A stretch of 64,000 nucleotides of DNA from Nodosilinea nodulosa PCC 7104 (GTDB taxonomy: Bacteria > Cyanobacteriota > Cyanobacteriia > Phormidesmidales > Phormidesmidaceae): contig NZ_JH976537.1 of NCBI RefSeq assembly GCF_000309385.1, forward strand, positions 3,156,540 through 3,220,539, given 5' to 3'. Each line of letters starts with the position of its first letter. Position 1 is the first letter of the stretch. Under the pieces are notes generated by a model that had not been told where the DNA came from, ran no database searches, and was given only the letters and a program-made list of their open reading frames with translations. Positions 9,314-18,900 of the stretch are shown here, one piece after another. Position numbers and translations under genes: made by a program.

Positions 9314-11464
9314 ATGCAAGAATTTGAAAAAACAATATCCTTTGGTGGTCGTGATATACACCTGAGGGGAGGGCTGTTGGCTCCCCAGGCCGGGGGCGCA
9401 GTGCTAGTCAGATCTGGGGAAACAGCGGTTTTGGTGACCGCAACCCGCTCTACAGGACGTCAGGGCATTGACTTTTTGCCGCTGCTCGTAGACTACGAAG
9501 AACGTCTCTACGCCGCCGGACGCATCCCCGGCGGATTTTTGCGTCGGGAGGGTCGCCCTCCAGAGCGCGCCACCCTTATTTCTCGACTCATTGACCGCCC
9601 CATGCGGCCTCTGTTTCCCCAGTGGCTGCGCGACGATATTCAAATTGTCGCCACCACCCTGGCCATGGATGAGCAGGTGCCCCCCGATGTCCTGGCGGCA
9701 ACCGGCGCGTCGATCGCGGTGCTGCTGGCCAAAATTCCCTTCTACGGCCCCATGGCGGCGGTGCGCGTGGGTTTGGTCGGCGATGACTTTGTCATTAACC
9801 CCACCTACAAAGAAGTTGAGAACGGCGATTTGGACCTGGTGGTAGCGGGTTCCCCCGACGGGGTCATCATGGTTGAGGCTGGGGCAAATCAGCTGCCTGA
9901 AGCCGACGTGATTGAAGCCATCGACTTTGGCTACGAGGTGGTGCAAGACCTGATCAAGGCCCAGCTGGAGCTGATCAAAGACCTGGGCATTGAGATCGTC
10001 AAAGAGCAAGAGCCGGTTACTGACCCCACCCTGGCCACCTTCATTGAAGAAAAAACCGCCGCCGCGATTAAGGAGGTGCTGAAGCAATTTAGCCTGACCA
10101 AACCCGAGCGCGACGAGAAGCTAGATGCCATCAAAGATGAGCTAGTCACCACCATCGAAGCGCTGGAGGACGACAACCCTATCAAGGTGGCCGTAACCGA
10201 AAATGGCAAAGCCCTCGGCAATACCTACAAGTCCGTCACCAAAAAGCTGATGCGGCAGCAAATTGTCGAGGAGAAGGTGCGGGTCGATGGCCGCCAGCTC
10301 GATCAGGTTCGTCCGATTTCCTGTCAGGTGGGGCTGCTGCCTCCGCGAGTACATGGCACCGGCCTGTTTCAGCGGGGGCTGACCCAGGTAATGTCGGTAA
10401 CCACCCTGGGTACCCCCGGAGATGCCCAGATGATGGACGATCTCCACCCCGACGAAGAAAAACGCTACCTGCACCACTACAACTTTCCGCCCTACTCGGT
10501 GGGTGAGACAAGACCGATGCGATCGCCCGGTCGTCGGGAGATTGGCCACGGTGCCCTGGCCGAGCGCGCGCTGGTGCCCGTGCTGCCCCCCAAGGAAGAG
10601 TTTCCCTACGTGATTCGGGTGGTGTCGGAGGTGCTGTCGTCCAATGGCTCCACTTCCATGGGGTCGGTGTGTGGTTCCACCCTGTCGCTGATGGATGCTG
10701 GGGTGCCGATTACCAAGCCGGTTAGCGGAGCCGCCATGGGCCTGATCAAAGAAGGCGATGAGGTGCGCATTCTCACCGATATTCAGGGTATCGAGGACTT
10801 TTTGGGCGATATGGACTTTAAGGTCGCCGGTACCGATACGGGCATCACCGCTCTGCAGATGGATATGAAAATCACCGGGCTACCTCTCCAGGTCATCGCC
10901 GACGCCATCAACCAGGCCAAGCCCGCCCGCCTGCATATCCTCGAGAAAATGCTGGCCACCATTGACACCCCCAGGGCTGACCTGTCGCCCTACGCGCCCC
11001 GCCTGATCAGCTTCAAGATTGACCCCGAGATGATCGGCATGGTGATTGGCCCCGGCGGCAAGAAGATCAAAGGGATTACCGAGCAAACCGGCGCCAAAGT
11101 CGACATCAACGATGACGGCACCGTGACCGTATCCTCCATTGAGGGCGAAAAGGCTCTCCAGGCCAAGGCCCTGATTGAGGCGATCGTGTTTAAGCCCTCC
11201 GCTGGCGATGTGTTTGTTGGCAAAGTGGTGCGGGTGATTCCCATCGGTGCCTTCGTAGAGTTTATGCCTGGCCAAGACGGCATGATTCACATTTCTCAAC
11301 TGGCGGACTACCGGGTGGCCAAGGTCGAAGACGAAGTCAATGTCGGTGACGAAGTGATCGTCAAGGTGCGTGAAATTGACGGGCGGGGGCGAATTAACCT
11401 GACCCGCCTCAATATTCACCCCGATGAAGCGGCGGCGGCTCGCGAGGCGGCGGCCCTGCGCTAG
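9314..11464 (+). CDS. pnp: Polyribonucleotide nucleotidyltransferase (PNPase)
   Basis: PNPase degrades RNA 3'-5' with phosphate and can add heteropolymeric tails, an important activity in cyanobacteria that lack poly(A) polymerase. The 716-residue product has the full domain set. RNase PH domain 1 is at about 10-215, followed by the all-helical linker (about 240-310). RNase PH domain 2 (about 320-540) carries [18 protein letters not shown] with the catalytic Asp residues. A KH domain ([13 protein letters not shown], near 578) and a C-terminal S1 domain ([16 protein letters not shown], near 637) follow. The first-domain fingerprint [20 protein letters not shown] is intact. It is transcribed divergently from the epimerase gene, with 192 bases between. 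Confidence 0.97.
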   Translation: MQEFEKTISFGGRDIHLRGGLLAPQAGGAVLVRSGETAVLVTATRSTGRQGIDFLPLLVDYEERLYAAGRIPGGFLRREGRPPERATLISRLIDRPMRPLFPQWLRDDIQIVATTLAMDEQVPPDVLAATGASIAVLLAKIPFYGPMAAVRVGLVGDDFVINPTYKEVENGDLDLVVAGSPDGVIMVEAGANQLPEADVIEAIDFGYEVVQDLIKAQLELIKDLGIEIVKEQEPVTDPTLATFIEEKTAAAIKEVLKQFSLTKPERDEKLDAIKDELVTTIEALEDDNPIKVAVTENGKALGNTYKSVTKKLMRQQIVEEKVRVDGRQLDQVRPISCQVGLLPPRVHGTGLFQRGLTQVMSVTTLGTPGDAQMMDDLHPDEEKRYLHHYNFPPYSVGETRPMRSPGRREIGHGALAERALVPVLPPKEEFPYVIRVVSEVLSSNGSTSMGSVCGSTLSLMDAGVPITKPVSGAAMGLIKEGDEVRILTDIQGIEDFLGDMDFKVAGTDTGITALQMDMKITGLPLQVIADAINQAKPARLHILEKMLATIDTPRADLSPYAPRLISFKIDPEMIGMVIGPGGKKIKGITEQTGAKVDINDDGTVTVSSIEGEKALQAKALIEAIVFKPSAGDVFVGKVVRVIPIGAFVEFMPGQDGMIHISQLADYRVAKVEDEVNVGDEVIVKVREIDGRGRINLTRLNIHPDEAAAAREAAALR

Positions 11465-11471
11465 GGCGGTG

Positions 11472-11571
11472 GAGAAGTGAGGAAGGTGAGGGGATGAAGA
11501 GGTAAGGAAGGTGAGGCGATCGCAAATTTTCCCCCTCATCTTCTCCACCTCCCTCACCTTCCCCATTCCCC
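11472..11571. repeat. G/A-rich then C/T-rich low-complexity tract, imperfect inverted repeat
   Basis: Purine-rich sequence of the form GTGAGGAAGGTGAGGGGATG is followed, after GCGATCGC, by a pyrimidine-rich stretch (CCACCTCCCTCACCTTCCCC) that is roughly its complement. Together they could fold into a long imperfect hairpin after pnp. Similar tracts recur at 31930-31975, 55962-56040, 56745-56815 and 62866-62935. Confidence 0.6.
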
Positions 11572-11574
11572 CAG

Positions 11575-11628
11575 AACCCCCGGATCAACGTTGCACGCTG
11601 CAACATTTGATTCGGGGGTTCTTTTCTT
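11575..11628 (+). terminator. Rho-independent terminator-like hairpin between pnp and tpiA
   Basis: Outer arms AACCCCCGGATCAA / TTGATTCGGGGGTT (11575-11588 and 11607-11620, one mismatch) enclose a perfect inner stem GTTGCA-CGC-TGCAAC. The tail CTTTTCTT follows. It would end transcription from pnp. Confidence 0.75.
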
Positions 11629-11673
11629 AGTACGATGCAAGTCTGTATACCTAGCCTCTAACCTCAAAACATC

Positions 11674-12399
11674 GTGCGAAAAATTGTTATTGCTGGCAAC
11701 TGGAAAATGTACAAGACCCAGGGTGAGACCCTGGATTTTTTGCGTCATTTCCTGGGGCAGTTGACCGACACCCCCGACGGGCGCGAAATAATTTTGTGTG
11801 CGCCGTTTACAGCCCTCGGTGCCCTGTCTAAGAGCCTGCACGGAGCCAGAATTAAAGTAGGTGCCCAAAACATCCACTGGATGCCCGAGGGAGCGTTTAC
11901 CGGGGAAATCTCGGGGGATATGCTGCGGGAACTGGGGGTGCGCTACGTCATTGTGGGCCACAGCGAGCGTCGCCAGTATTTTGCCGATACTGACGAAACG
12001 GTCAACCTGCGTCTGCAGGCGGCCCAGGCCTGCGGGCTGACCCCGATTCTGTGCGTGGGTGAAACCAAGAGCCAGCGCGATGCCGGAGAAACTGAGTCGG
12101 TAATTGCCAACCAGATTGAAAAAGGCCTGGTCGATGTAGACCAGAACAACTTGATTATTGCCTATGAGCCGATCTGGGCAATTGGTACCGGCGACACCTG
12201 TGAAGCTGCCGATGCCAACCAGGTGATTGGCGGCATTCGCAAGCTGCTCAAAAATCCAGACGTCACCATTCAGTACGGTGGCTCGGTCAAACCCAGCAAC
12301 GTCGATGAACTCATGGCCCAGCCTGAGATTGACGGCGCCCTGGTGGGGGGGGCCAGCCTAGAGCCAGATAGCTTTGCCCGTATTGTTAACTTTCAGTGA
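11674..12399 (+). CDS. tpiA: Triosephosphate isomerase
   Basis: Interconverts dihydroxyacetone phosphate and glyceraldehyde 3-phosphate in glycolysis and the Calvin cycle. The 241-residue TIM barrel has the substrate-binding Asn and Lys (AGNWKMYK), the electrophilic His (IVGHSERR), the catalytic Glu ([11 protein letters not shown]) and the phosphate-binding loops (YGGSVKPSN and GALVGGASL). The start is GTG at 11674, since the N-terminus [11 protein letters not shown] matches the family; no clear ribosome-binding site precedes it. The stop lies two bases before the ATG of the split ROK-family gene, so the two probably formed an operon before the IS982 insertion. Confidence 0.97.
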   Translation: MRKIVIAGNWKMYKTQGETLDFLRHFLGQLTDTPDGREIILCAPFTALGALSKSLHGARIKVGAQNIHWMPEGAFTGEISGDMLRELGVRYVIVGHSERRQYFADTDETVNLRLQAAQACGLTPILCVGETKSQRDAGETESVIANQIEKGLVDVDQNNLIIAYEPIWAIGTGDTCEAADANQVIGGIRKLLKNPDVTIQYGGSVKPSNVDELMAQPEIDGALVGGASLEPDSFARIVNFQ

Positions 12400-12827
12400 C
12401 TATGAATGTACTGGTTGTCGATGTTGGCGGTAGCAATGTCAAGATTCTGGCTACGGGCCAAACCGAAGTTCGTAAGTTTGCCTCCGGCCCGGCGATGACA
12501 CCGGAGGATATGGTGGCTGGGGTCAAGGCTTTGGCCCAGGATTGGACCTACGAAGCAGTGGCGATTGGCTATCCAGGGGTGGTTCACAAGGGGGTGGTAG
12601 CCCGAGAACCCCACAACCTGGCCCCCGGCTGGACTGGGTTTGATTTTGAAGCTGCCTTTGATCATCCAGTGCGCATGATCAACGATGCGGCCATGCAGGC
12701 ACTGGGCAGCTACGAGGGTGGCACAATGCTTTTTTTGGGGCTGGGCACCGGGCTGGGGTCAGCTATGGTGGTGGAAGGGGTAGTGGTACCCCTGGAGCTG
12801 GCTCACCTACCCTAACCTGAGTTCGGG

Positions 12828-13706
12828 TTAAGCCGATGGAGGAAGAGCGAAGTCAAGATTGAGGGAAGGCTTCTTGGGCTGATGGCAGTAGGCAATCAAG
12901 CCACAGATGACATTGACCATGAAGTTGGTAGGGCTGCGATGCCTGGAATGCTCAATCTGGGAGATGTTCTTGAGCTGGTCAATGACGGTTTCGACAATGG
13001 CGCGCTTGCGGGCCAGTAACTTGTCGGTGAGCCGCATCAAGTGGTTTGTCATGTTGCGCCTGGGTTTGGCAAAGAACTCGATGCCACAGGTCTCAAAGAG
13101 GCGTTCTGCCAGTGCTTTGGAGACATAGCCCCGGTCAGCAAAGACCTTGCCATAGAGGCCTTGAAGCAAGTCACAGGCGGGCTTGCGGTCGTCGGTATTG
13201 CCCGGCGTGATTTGGATGTTGAGCAACTCCCCTTGGTCATTAACCACCAGGTGGAGCTTGAAGCCAAAGAACCAGTCAACTGAGGTTTTGCCCCGAGCCG
13301 CCAGGCCGCGAAACACCTTGTGGCGTCGAATCCGACGGTTGTGGCACACCTTGAGGCTGCTGCTATCGATAAAGCTGATGCCGCTACAAGCGCCAAAACA
13401 GTGCTTCAGGTACACGCATAAGGGCAGCAGAGCCGACGGCATCCACTCCACAAAGCGGTGATAGCTGACCAGGCCAGGAAAGGCCTCTCGCCAGTGCACG
13501 CAGACATGCTTGTTGTAGAACGCCTTGAAGTTGCGATAGTGCTGCTGGTGGAAGCACACCAAGATTGTCATCACCTCGCTTAAGCTCAGCGATCGCTGGC
13601 GCTGACGGTGTTGAACGCCTTCACCCAGCAGCATCTGGTGCCATTTCGGCTCGAACTGACAGCAGAAATCATCAATGTGGCAAAACAGCTCTTCTAGACT
13701 ATCCAT
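12828..13706 (-). CDS. IS982-family transposase
   Basis: Full-length 292-residue DDE transposase ([18 protein letters not shown] at the N-terminus). It has an N-terminal helical part with [20 protein letters not shown], then the catalytic core with FIDSSSL and [10 protein letters not shown] as the two Asp-bearing strands, and a basic C-terminus ([15 protein letters not shown]) with the likely catalytic Glu. No frameshift or stop is present, so it is probably active. It agrees with the partial copy at the window's left end wherever both can be compared. Confidence 0.95.
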   Translation of the reverse strand: MDSLEELFCHIDDFCCQFEPKWHQMLLGEGVQHRQRQRSLSLSEVMTILVCFHQQHYRNFKAFYNKHVCVHWREAFPGLVSYHRFVEWMPSALLPLCVYLKHCFGACSGISFIDSSSLKVCHNRRIRRHKVFRGLAARGKTSVDWFFGFKLHLVVNDQGELLNIQITPGNTDDRKPACDLLQGLYGKVFADRGYVSKALAERLFETCGIEFFAKPRRNMTNHLMRLTDKLLARKRAIVETVIDQLKNISQIEHSRHRSPTNFMVNVICGLIAYCHQPKKPSLNLDFALPPSA

Positions 13707-13731
13707 AGGGGGGCCTGCTGAATCATTTACG

Positions 13732-13841
13732 TGATATAGCCATAGTCACGTTGGTTAGGACATCCAGGAACCCTATGACCGTTCAAACGTTTGAACGGTC
13801 ATAGGAGACATGTCTTAACCAGACTGGCTACAGCTATATCA
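13732..13841. repeat. 110-bp near-palindrome inside the IS982 element
   Basis: The outer arms begin TGATATAGC and end GCTATATCA and are complementary with a few mismatches. The centre, 13772-13805, is a perfect 34-bp palindrome with CCTATGACCG at each end and no loop. It lies between the transposase start and the right inverted repeat. It could be a nested MITE or a regulatory hairpin of the element. Confidence 0.85.
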
Positions 13842-14200
13842 GCTTACAGAGCCCCTCCTTTCCTTATCCCGAACTCAGGTTACCCTACAAAAAGGGCACC
13901 TACGAGGACTATTTGGGCAAGCGCGCCCTCGATCGCCTGGGTAAAAAGCGATGGCGCGGCTATGTAGAAGTCTGTGTGGGTCAGTTTATGGCCGCCCTAG
14001 AGGCCGATGATGTGGTCATCGGCGGTGGTCAGATCAAGGTGCTGAAGACGTTACCCCCAGGCTGCCGCCCCGGCCAAAACAGCAATGCCTTTGTTGGTGG
14101 GTTTCGCCTTTGGGAACCTGGCCGAGAACGCTTTTCTGCCGCATCCCAACTTTAAAGGCAATCAGATCTGAAGATCCGGGGTCGCTCAGGCCATTGTGGT

Positions 14201-14965
14201 CTAGGGGGCTGGCTCATCGGCAGCGCTGTCGGTAGCACTACCTGTCTGGTGCGGGTCACAGCCCTGGGAGGGGTTGACTGGGTTGACGTAGCCCTGGTTA
14301 TAGGTACTGCCATCGGGCATAGTGGCAAACTCAAGGCGCGCCCCGGTAAGGTTGGCGTTGGTCAAGTCGGCTTCGTAGAGGTCGGCGTAGCGCAGGTCTG
14401 CCCCGCGCAGATCGGTGTTTGACAGGTCTGCCTGGCGCAAAATGGCTCCGTACAGGCTGGCCTCTGAGAGATTGGCCTGGTGTAGTTGGGCTGAACACAG
14501 AGCGGCATCGCGGAGTTCAGCCTGGGTCAGGGAGGCGTTGCTGAGGTCGGCTTTGACCAGGCTGGTGTTGAGCATTTGGGCCTGGCTGAGGTCGGCCTGC
14601 ACCAGGATAGTCTCTGAAAGGTCGGCCCCCTGAAGATTGGCCTGATGCAAGTTAGCCTGGCTGAGGTTGGCCTGGTGCAGTACGGCGTTGATCAGCTGGG
14701 TGCCAGTCAGGTTGGTTCCGCTCATGTTGGCCTCTCGAAAGTTTTTGCGGCTGAGGTCCTGGCCGCTGAGGTCGGCAGCGGCTAGATCGCACTGCTGGCA
14801 GCGGCGATCGCTCTCTGGCAGCGCCGATTGGGCTACAGCAGAGGTTTCTGTCGCGGCGCTGGCTGGGGGCTGATAGCGGCTGAGTTGTTCGCGGGCTACC
14901 CGCAAAGCGGCCGGTGTAACGGCCGTCAACAGCACTAGCAAGCTGACTAATATATTCCACCGCAT
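14201..14965 (-). CDS. Pentapeptide-repeat protein with N-terminal membrane anchor/signal
   Basis: 254 residues. The N-terminus (MRWNILVSLLVLLTAVTPAA) is a signal peptide or membrane anchor, followed by a Ser/Ala-rich linker and CQQCD. The body (about 60-225) is a run of A(D/N)LXX pentapeptide repeats such as ANLSQ ANLHQ ANLQG ADLSE, which fold as a right-handed quadrilateral beta helix. The C-terminus, after GSTYNQGYVNPVNPSQGCD, is low complexity. Such proteins are very common in cyanobacteria, and most have unknown roles at membranes or in the periplasm or thylakoid lumen. It lies convergent to the broken glucokinase-like gene. Confidence 0.88.
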   Translation of the reverse strand: MRWNILVSLLVLLTAVTPAALRVAREQLSRYQPPASAATETSAVAQSALPESDRRCQQCDLAAADLSGQDLSRKNFREANMSGTNLTGTQLINAVLHQANLSQANLHQANLQGADLSETILVQADLSQAQMLNTSLVKADLSNASLTQAELRDAALCSAQLHQANLSEASLYGAILRQADLSNTDLRGADLRYADLYEADLTNANLTGARLEFATMPDGSTYNQGYVNPVNPSQGCDPHQTGSATDSAADEPAP

Positions 14966-15259
14966 AGGCTAAGTCCGAAGGGCTGCTTGAGAGAGGTCGC
15001 ACTTCAATACTCAGCGGCGTTGTAGCCCATCAGGATTGTCAGCATCAAGTTGCGGTAGCCGCCAGCTGTTTTTTTGTGAAGGAATTCAACTGCGCCCAGG
15101 CGGCGGAGAGATGACCGTATAAATACGTAGATGGGCACCAGGTTTCATCAAAGTATCACAGAGTGTCTGGGGGGAATTCGCAGATTCTTGCCGGTCTATT
15201 GCGTATTCTGAAGGAGATCTCCCAACAGGTGGCGTGACCACCTCAGTGTGTTCTCTGTT

Positions 15260-16018
15260 ATGGATAATTCACCCTTTCGCCGTATCGTTTTGCCTGCTCT
15301 GCTGGCTTCTAGCGCCGGGTTTGCGGCACTGACTTGGCCGATGGCCTCCGACCACGCTGTACAGGTCTCCGATCGACTGCCCGCGCCCCTCAGTCGCTGG
15401 GTTGACTCGGCCCTAATCACCCATCAGCACAAGGAGTTTTCGATTCGCTACATCGGCTTTGCCATTTTATCGAGTGTAGCCATTGGCATTGGCACGGCTG
15501 AAGCTATGCGATCGCGTCAGGGGCGATCGCAGCGCCGCCAGAGCCTGCTCGATCAAGCTCTGGAATCAGCCCCGGATCGGCCGCTAGTTGACCCTGCGGA
15601 CATCGACCATGCTTCTGCTGAGGCCAGCGGAGCGGTGGCCCAGTCCGCCGCTCAGCCTGCCTCTACCCTAGATTGGTCGAGCCTGCTGCAAACGGCCGCC
15701 AAAACTGAGTCGGGCGAACCGGCCTCAGCGGCGGCGGGGCTGATCTCTACAACCATAGATGCCCATGTTTTGTGCCACATTCAAGGCGTCGACCAGCAGC
15801 GCTGCCTGGCTCTCGCCGTCGAAGGAGAGTATTACCGCTACTACCGCAACCGCCCCAGCCTAGACAAAGCCAGGGGGCTGGTGCAGCAGCTCCAGCGCCA
15901 GGGCAAAAAAGCGATCGCTACCTGGGATGACATTGGCTACGTCGTTTGGGTGCACGAGTCGGAGCCGCCGCGGCAGACTGTGCCCTGGCCAAATCTTTTG
16001 ACTGCCCATCAGGGGTGA
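15260..16018 (+). CDS. Hypothetical membrane-associated protein
   Basis: 252 residues from the ATG at 15260 (an in-frame GTG 12 bases earlier is less likely). Two hydrophobic segments are visible: RIVLPALLASSAGFAALTWP near the N-terminus and IRYIGFAILSSVAIGIGTAE at about 65-85. A basic patch (RSRQGRSQRRQ) and an Ala/Ser-rich linker follow. The C-terminal soluble domain (about 165-245) contains HVLCHIQGVDQQRCLALAVE and YYRYYRNRPSLDKARGLV. I do not recognise the family. The C-terminal part looks conserved rather than random, and codon use matches neighbouring genes. It is followed by a pentapeptide-repeat gene 35 bases downstream on the same strand. Confidence 0.7.
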   Translation: MDNSPFRRIVLPALLASSAGFAALTWPMASDHAVQVSDRLPAPLSRWVDSALITHQHKEFSIRYIGFAILSSVAIGIGTAEAMRSRQGRSQRRQSLLDQALESAPDRPLVDPADIDHASAEASGAVAQSAAQPASTLDWSSLLQTAAKTESGEPASAAAGLISTTIDAHVLCHIQGVDQQRCLALAVEGEYYRYYRNRPSLDKARGLVQQLQRQGKKAIATWDDIGYVVWVHESEPPRQTVPWPNLLTAHQG

Positions 16019-16053
16019 AAGCCCGGTAGGCAAAAATCAGTCAGTCGCTAACT

Positions 16054-17103
16054 ATGTTCGTAGGCAATGTTGAGCAGTACACAAGCATGAATCTCAAAAC
16101 GCTAGAGAATCTTTGGACGGCCTTTGTGGAGGGGGAGCGAGATTTTACCGGCATCAACCTGGCTGGGGCCGACCTCAACCACTGGAGCCTGGCCAGGGTC
16201 GACTTTTGGGGCGCTGACTTCAGTCGGGCAAACCTCACCCAGGCCAATTTTCGCCGCGCCAATCTAAAGCAGGCGCAGTTTAGCCATGCCAACCTGGCTG
16301 GAGCTGACCTGCGCTGGGCCGACCTGCGGGAGGCCGTGCTGACGGGGGCAGAGCTTGAGGCCGCTCGCTTAGAAGGCGCACTGTACAACGCTCAAACCCA
16401 GTTTCCCGTCGGGTTTAACCCCGATCAGGCCAGCATGTGGAGCCTGGAGCCAGGGGCAACGCTGGCCACTAAAGATCTGCGGGAGCGCGACCTTGGCGGT
16501 AGTGATTTGACCGCCGCCGATTTCAGTGGCGCTCTGCTGGTCAATTGCCAGCTGTTTGGAACAGTGCTGAAAAGAGTCAATCTGCTCAGCGCTCTGATGG
16601 GAGATAGCGACCTGCGCTACGCTGACCTGCGGCAGGCCACGCTCATGCTGGCCGACCTGCGCGGTGCCGATCTGCGCCATGCCGATCTAGCCCAGGCCAA
16701 CCTGATTGGTGCTAACCTGCGGGGATGCCAGCTGGCCAACACCAACCTAGACGGAGCGCTCTACTCCGACAGCACCCAGTTTCCCCGTGGGTTTCAGCCA
16801 CCCAAAACCCTGCACCATCTGGCCCCGGGGGCATCCCTGTGGGGAGCAGACCTCAGTGGGGCGCGGCTGACCGGGGTAGACCTCAGGGGGGCGAACCTGG
16901 CCGGGGCGAACCTGATGCATGCTGACCTATGGGGCGCCTGCCTGGCGAACGCTGATCTGTCTGGGGCCAACCTGCTGGGCACCAACCTGCTGGGTACCGA
17001 CTTGTCGGGGGCTAACCTCAGCCAGACCAACCTGATGCAGGCCATTATCGATTTGCCAGGGGAGAAGCCCGCGATCGCTGCTTTCAACAGTCAAACGGCT
17101 TGA
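16054..17103 (+). CDS. Pentapeptide-repeat protein
   Basis: 349 residues, or 338 if translation starts at the second ATG at 16087 (MNLKTLENLWTAFVEGERDF). Nearly the whole protein is pentapeptide repeats in three blocks, each separated by a similar spacer (ALYNAQTQFPVGFNPDQA and ALYSDSTQFPRGFQPPKT). This indicates internal duplication of a repeat-plus-spacer unit. No signal peptide or membrane segment is seen, so it is probably cytoplasmic. Function unknown. Stop-to-stop distance to the convergent ruvB is 35 bases. Confidence 0.9.
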   Translation: MFVGNVEQYTSMNLKTLENLWTAFVEGERDFTGINLAGADLNHWSLARVDFWGADFSRANLTQANFRRANLKQAQFSHANLAGADLRWADLREAVLTGAELEAARLEGALYNAQTQFPVGFNPDQASMWSLEPGATLATKDLRERDLGGSDLTAADFSGALLVNCQLFGTVLKRVNLLSALMGDSDLRYADLRQATLMLADLRGADLRHADLAQANLIGANLRGCQLANTNLDGALYSDSTQFPRGFQPPKTLHHLAPGASLWGADLSGARLTGVDLRGANLAGANLMHADLWGACLANADLSGANLLGTNLLGTDLSGANLSQTNLMQAIIDLPGEKPAIAAFNSQTA

Positions 17104-17138
17104 AGATTTCCCGCCGCTATTTTGGGGTCATGGCAGGG

Positions 17139-18323
17139 TCATAGCAGCGTCATCTGGCTGTCGCTGCCGGGGAGGGTTTCGTCGTAGCCCAGGTGACGGC
17201 GGGCGGCGGCGGTAACCACCCGGCCCCTGGGGGTGCGCTGTAGGTAGCCAATTTGCAGCAGGTAAGGCTCGTAGACCTCCTCAATGGTTTGGGGGTCTTC
17301 ACCGGTAGAGGCGGCCATGGTGTCGAGGCCAACGGGGCCACCGCCAAAGTTTTCAATCATCACCGAGAGCAGGCGGCGATCGGTCCAGTCGAGACCACAG
17401 GGGTCGACGTTAAATAATTCCAGGGCCTCAGCCGCCAGGGTCGTGGTGATGGGGCCAGCGGCCTTGACCTCCACGTAGTCGCGCACCCGCCGCAGCAGGC
17501 GATTGGCAATGCGGGGTGTGCCCCGCGCCCGGCGGGCAATTTCTTCGGCTCCGGCGGGCTCGATGGGGGTGCGCAGCACCTCGGCGGTGCGCAGCACAAT
17601 GGGCGTTAGTTCATCAATGTCGTAAAACCGCAGCCGCTGAATCAGGCCAAAGCGATCGCGCAGCGGCGAGCTCAGCGCTCCTACTCGGGTCGTCGCCCCC
17701 ACCAGGGTAAACGGGCACAGCGGAATGCTGCGGGTGCGGGCCGACTGCCCCTTGCCAATGGTGATGTCAAGGCGAGAGTCTTCCATGGCCGGGTAAAGAA
17801 TTTCTTCGGTTACCCGGGGCAGTCGGTGAATCTCATCGATGAAGAGTACGTCGCCGGGTTTGAGATTGACCAACAGCCCGGCAATGTCGCGGGGCCGCTC
17901 CAGGGCTGGAGCCGTGGTGATTTTGCAGGTCACCCCCATTTCCTGGGCCAGAATCAGCGCCATGGTGGTTTTGCCTAACCCCGGCGGCCCGTAGAGCAGC
18001 AGGTGGTCGAGCGGCTCCTGGCGCGACTGGGCCGCTTTGATGGCAATGCCCAGCACCTCTTTCAGCGATGCCTGGCCAATATAGTCTTGCAGGCGCTGGG
18101 GCCGCAGGCTGTCTTCTGGGGCAGTAGTTTCTGCCAGCGTATCCGGTACCTCGCCCTGCACATCTTCCGGCTGGAGGGTTCCACCTTTGACCAGTGAGAG
18201 TAGCGGCTGCACTACCGCAGCTTCGGCGCTTGGTGCTGATTCGGCCGCTGGCGCTGACGGTTTGGGCTTGGCCCGCTGGGGCTTGGCCGAGTCGTCTGAA
18301 GTGTGGGAAGAAACAATCGCCAT
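17139..18323 (-). CDS. ruvB: Holliday junction branch migration helicase RuvB
   Basis: RuvB is the AAA+ motor that drives branch migration of Holliday junctions with RuvA. The product is 394 residues from the ATG at 18323, longer than the usual roughly 330. The extra length is an Ala/Pro/Ser-rich N-terminal extension (about 1-70), common in cyanobacterial RuvB. The core begins at [12 protein letters not shown]. Walker A is [12 protein letters not shown], Walker [10 protein letters not shown], sensor 1 LVGATTRVG, and the sensor 2 region [20 protein letters not shown] is followed by the winged-helix domain. ruvA and ruvC are not in this window, as is usual in cyanobacteria where these genes are dispersed. 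Confidence 0.96.
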   Translation of the reverse strand: MAIVSSHTSDDSAKPQRAKPKPSAPAAESAPSAEAAVVQPLLSLVKGGTLQPEDVQGEVPDTLAETTAPEDSLRPQRLQDYIGQASLKEVLGIAIKAAQSRQEPLDHLLLYGPPGLGKTTMALILAQEMGVTCKITTAPALERPRDIAGLLVNLKPGDVLFIDEIHRLPRVTEEILYPAMEDSRLDITIGKGQSARTRSIPLCPFTLVGATTRVGALSSPLRDRFGLIQRLRFYDIDELTPIVLRTAEVLRTPIEPAGAEEIARRARGTPRIANRLLRRVRDYVEVKAAGPITTTLAAEALELFNVDPCGLDWTDRRLLSVMIENFGGGPVGLDTMAASTGEDPQTIEEVYEPYLLQIGYLQRTPRGRVVTAAARRHLGYDETLPGSDSQMTLL

Positions 18324-18390
18324 AGGGGAGCCCAAGGGTCAGCCCCCCTATGATACTGTGGTGCATTTGCACTATCAAGCTACTGACTCA

Positions 18391-18600
18391 CTACAGCAGG
18401 ATGAGCAGTATCAGGAGAACGCTAGCAAAGCCCATCAGAACTGATCCCAGGCCAGACTCTTGATGGTCTGAGTCTGGACTCAGGTCTTTTTCAAAATCAC
18501 ATTTGAGGCAGTGGTAAACCGTGGGCTTGTATTCTACGATGCTGTGAACACCGCATTCGGGGCACTGCACGCTAGGCGAAGTGAGGGTAGATACAGACAT
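18391..18600 (-). CDS. Small zinc-ribbon protein with C-terminal membrane helix
   Basis: 69 residues from the ATG at 18600. Two CXXC motifs, CPEC and CLKC, are separated by about 16 residues (HSIVEYKPTVYH) and should bind zinc. The C-terminus ends in a hydrophobic segment (LGSVLMGFASVLLILLILL) that would anchor it in a membrane. The 33 residues available upstream of this ATG are less likely to be translated because the zinc ribbon would then be preceded by an unrelated hydrophobic stretch. Function unknown. Confidence 0.7.
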   Translation of the reverse strand: MSVSTLTSPSVQCPECGVHSIVEYKPTVYHCLKCDFEKDLSPDSDHQESGLGSVLMGFASVLLILLILL

Positions 18601-18900
18601 GGCTACACACCTGATGAGTAAACGGACTATCACAAAGAACCTTTAGCGTGGCCAACGGTTGGCTTGACTTGCCGGGCCAACGGTTCGCTTCGCTTAACAT
18701 CAGGGAACACAGCTATCAGCATCGGGCATGGGTCTGATTTGCACGAGGGGGAAAACTTCTGAAAAATTCTGTTTTGAATTCAGGAGTTACTGATCGCAAA
18801 ATCTCTACCTACATTGGCGACGTTAAGGCCTAACGACCAAATCTTTTGCAGAGCTAAGCTAAGATAGCTGCGATCGCGCCCTCACTGGCTGCTACCCCCT

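Larger units (their letters stand above)
12814..13881 (-). mobile_element. IS982-family insertion sequence, complete
   Basis: 1068-bp element bounded by inverted repeats AACCTGAGTTCGGG (12814-12827) and CCCGAACTCAGGTT (13868-13881). The pairing continues for four more bases with one mismatch. A 5-bp target duplication ACCCT flanks it at 12809-12813 and 13882-13886. One transposase gene fills most of the element. The 160 bases upstream of the gene contain a 110-bp palindrome. Confidence 0.95.
12402..14155 (+). pseudogene. ROK-family / polyphosphate glucokinase-like gene, split by IS982
   Basis: The two halves are 12402-12813 and 13887-14155. When the element and one copy of the 5-bp duplication are removed, they join in frame (codon TAC across the junction) to give about 226 residues. 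That is close to the size expected for polyphosphate glucokinases, which phosphorylate glucose with polyphosphate or ATP. The N-half has the phosphate loop DVGGSNVK, the DAAMQALG segment and the ROK-type GLGTGLGSAMV; the C-half has YEDYLGKRALDRLGKKRW and DDVVIGGGQ. As it stands, the product stops a few codons into the IS. A second start (TTG at 13913) could yield only the C-terminal 80 residues, which should be inactive. Confidence 0.88.
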
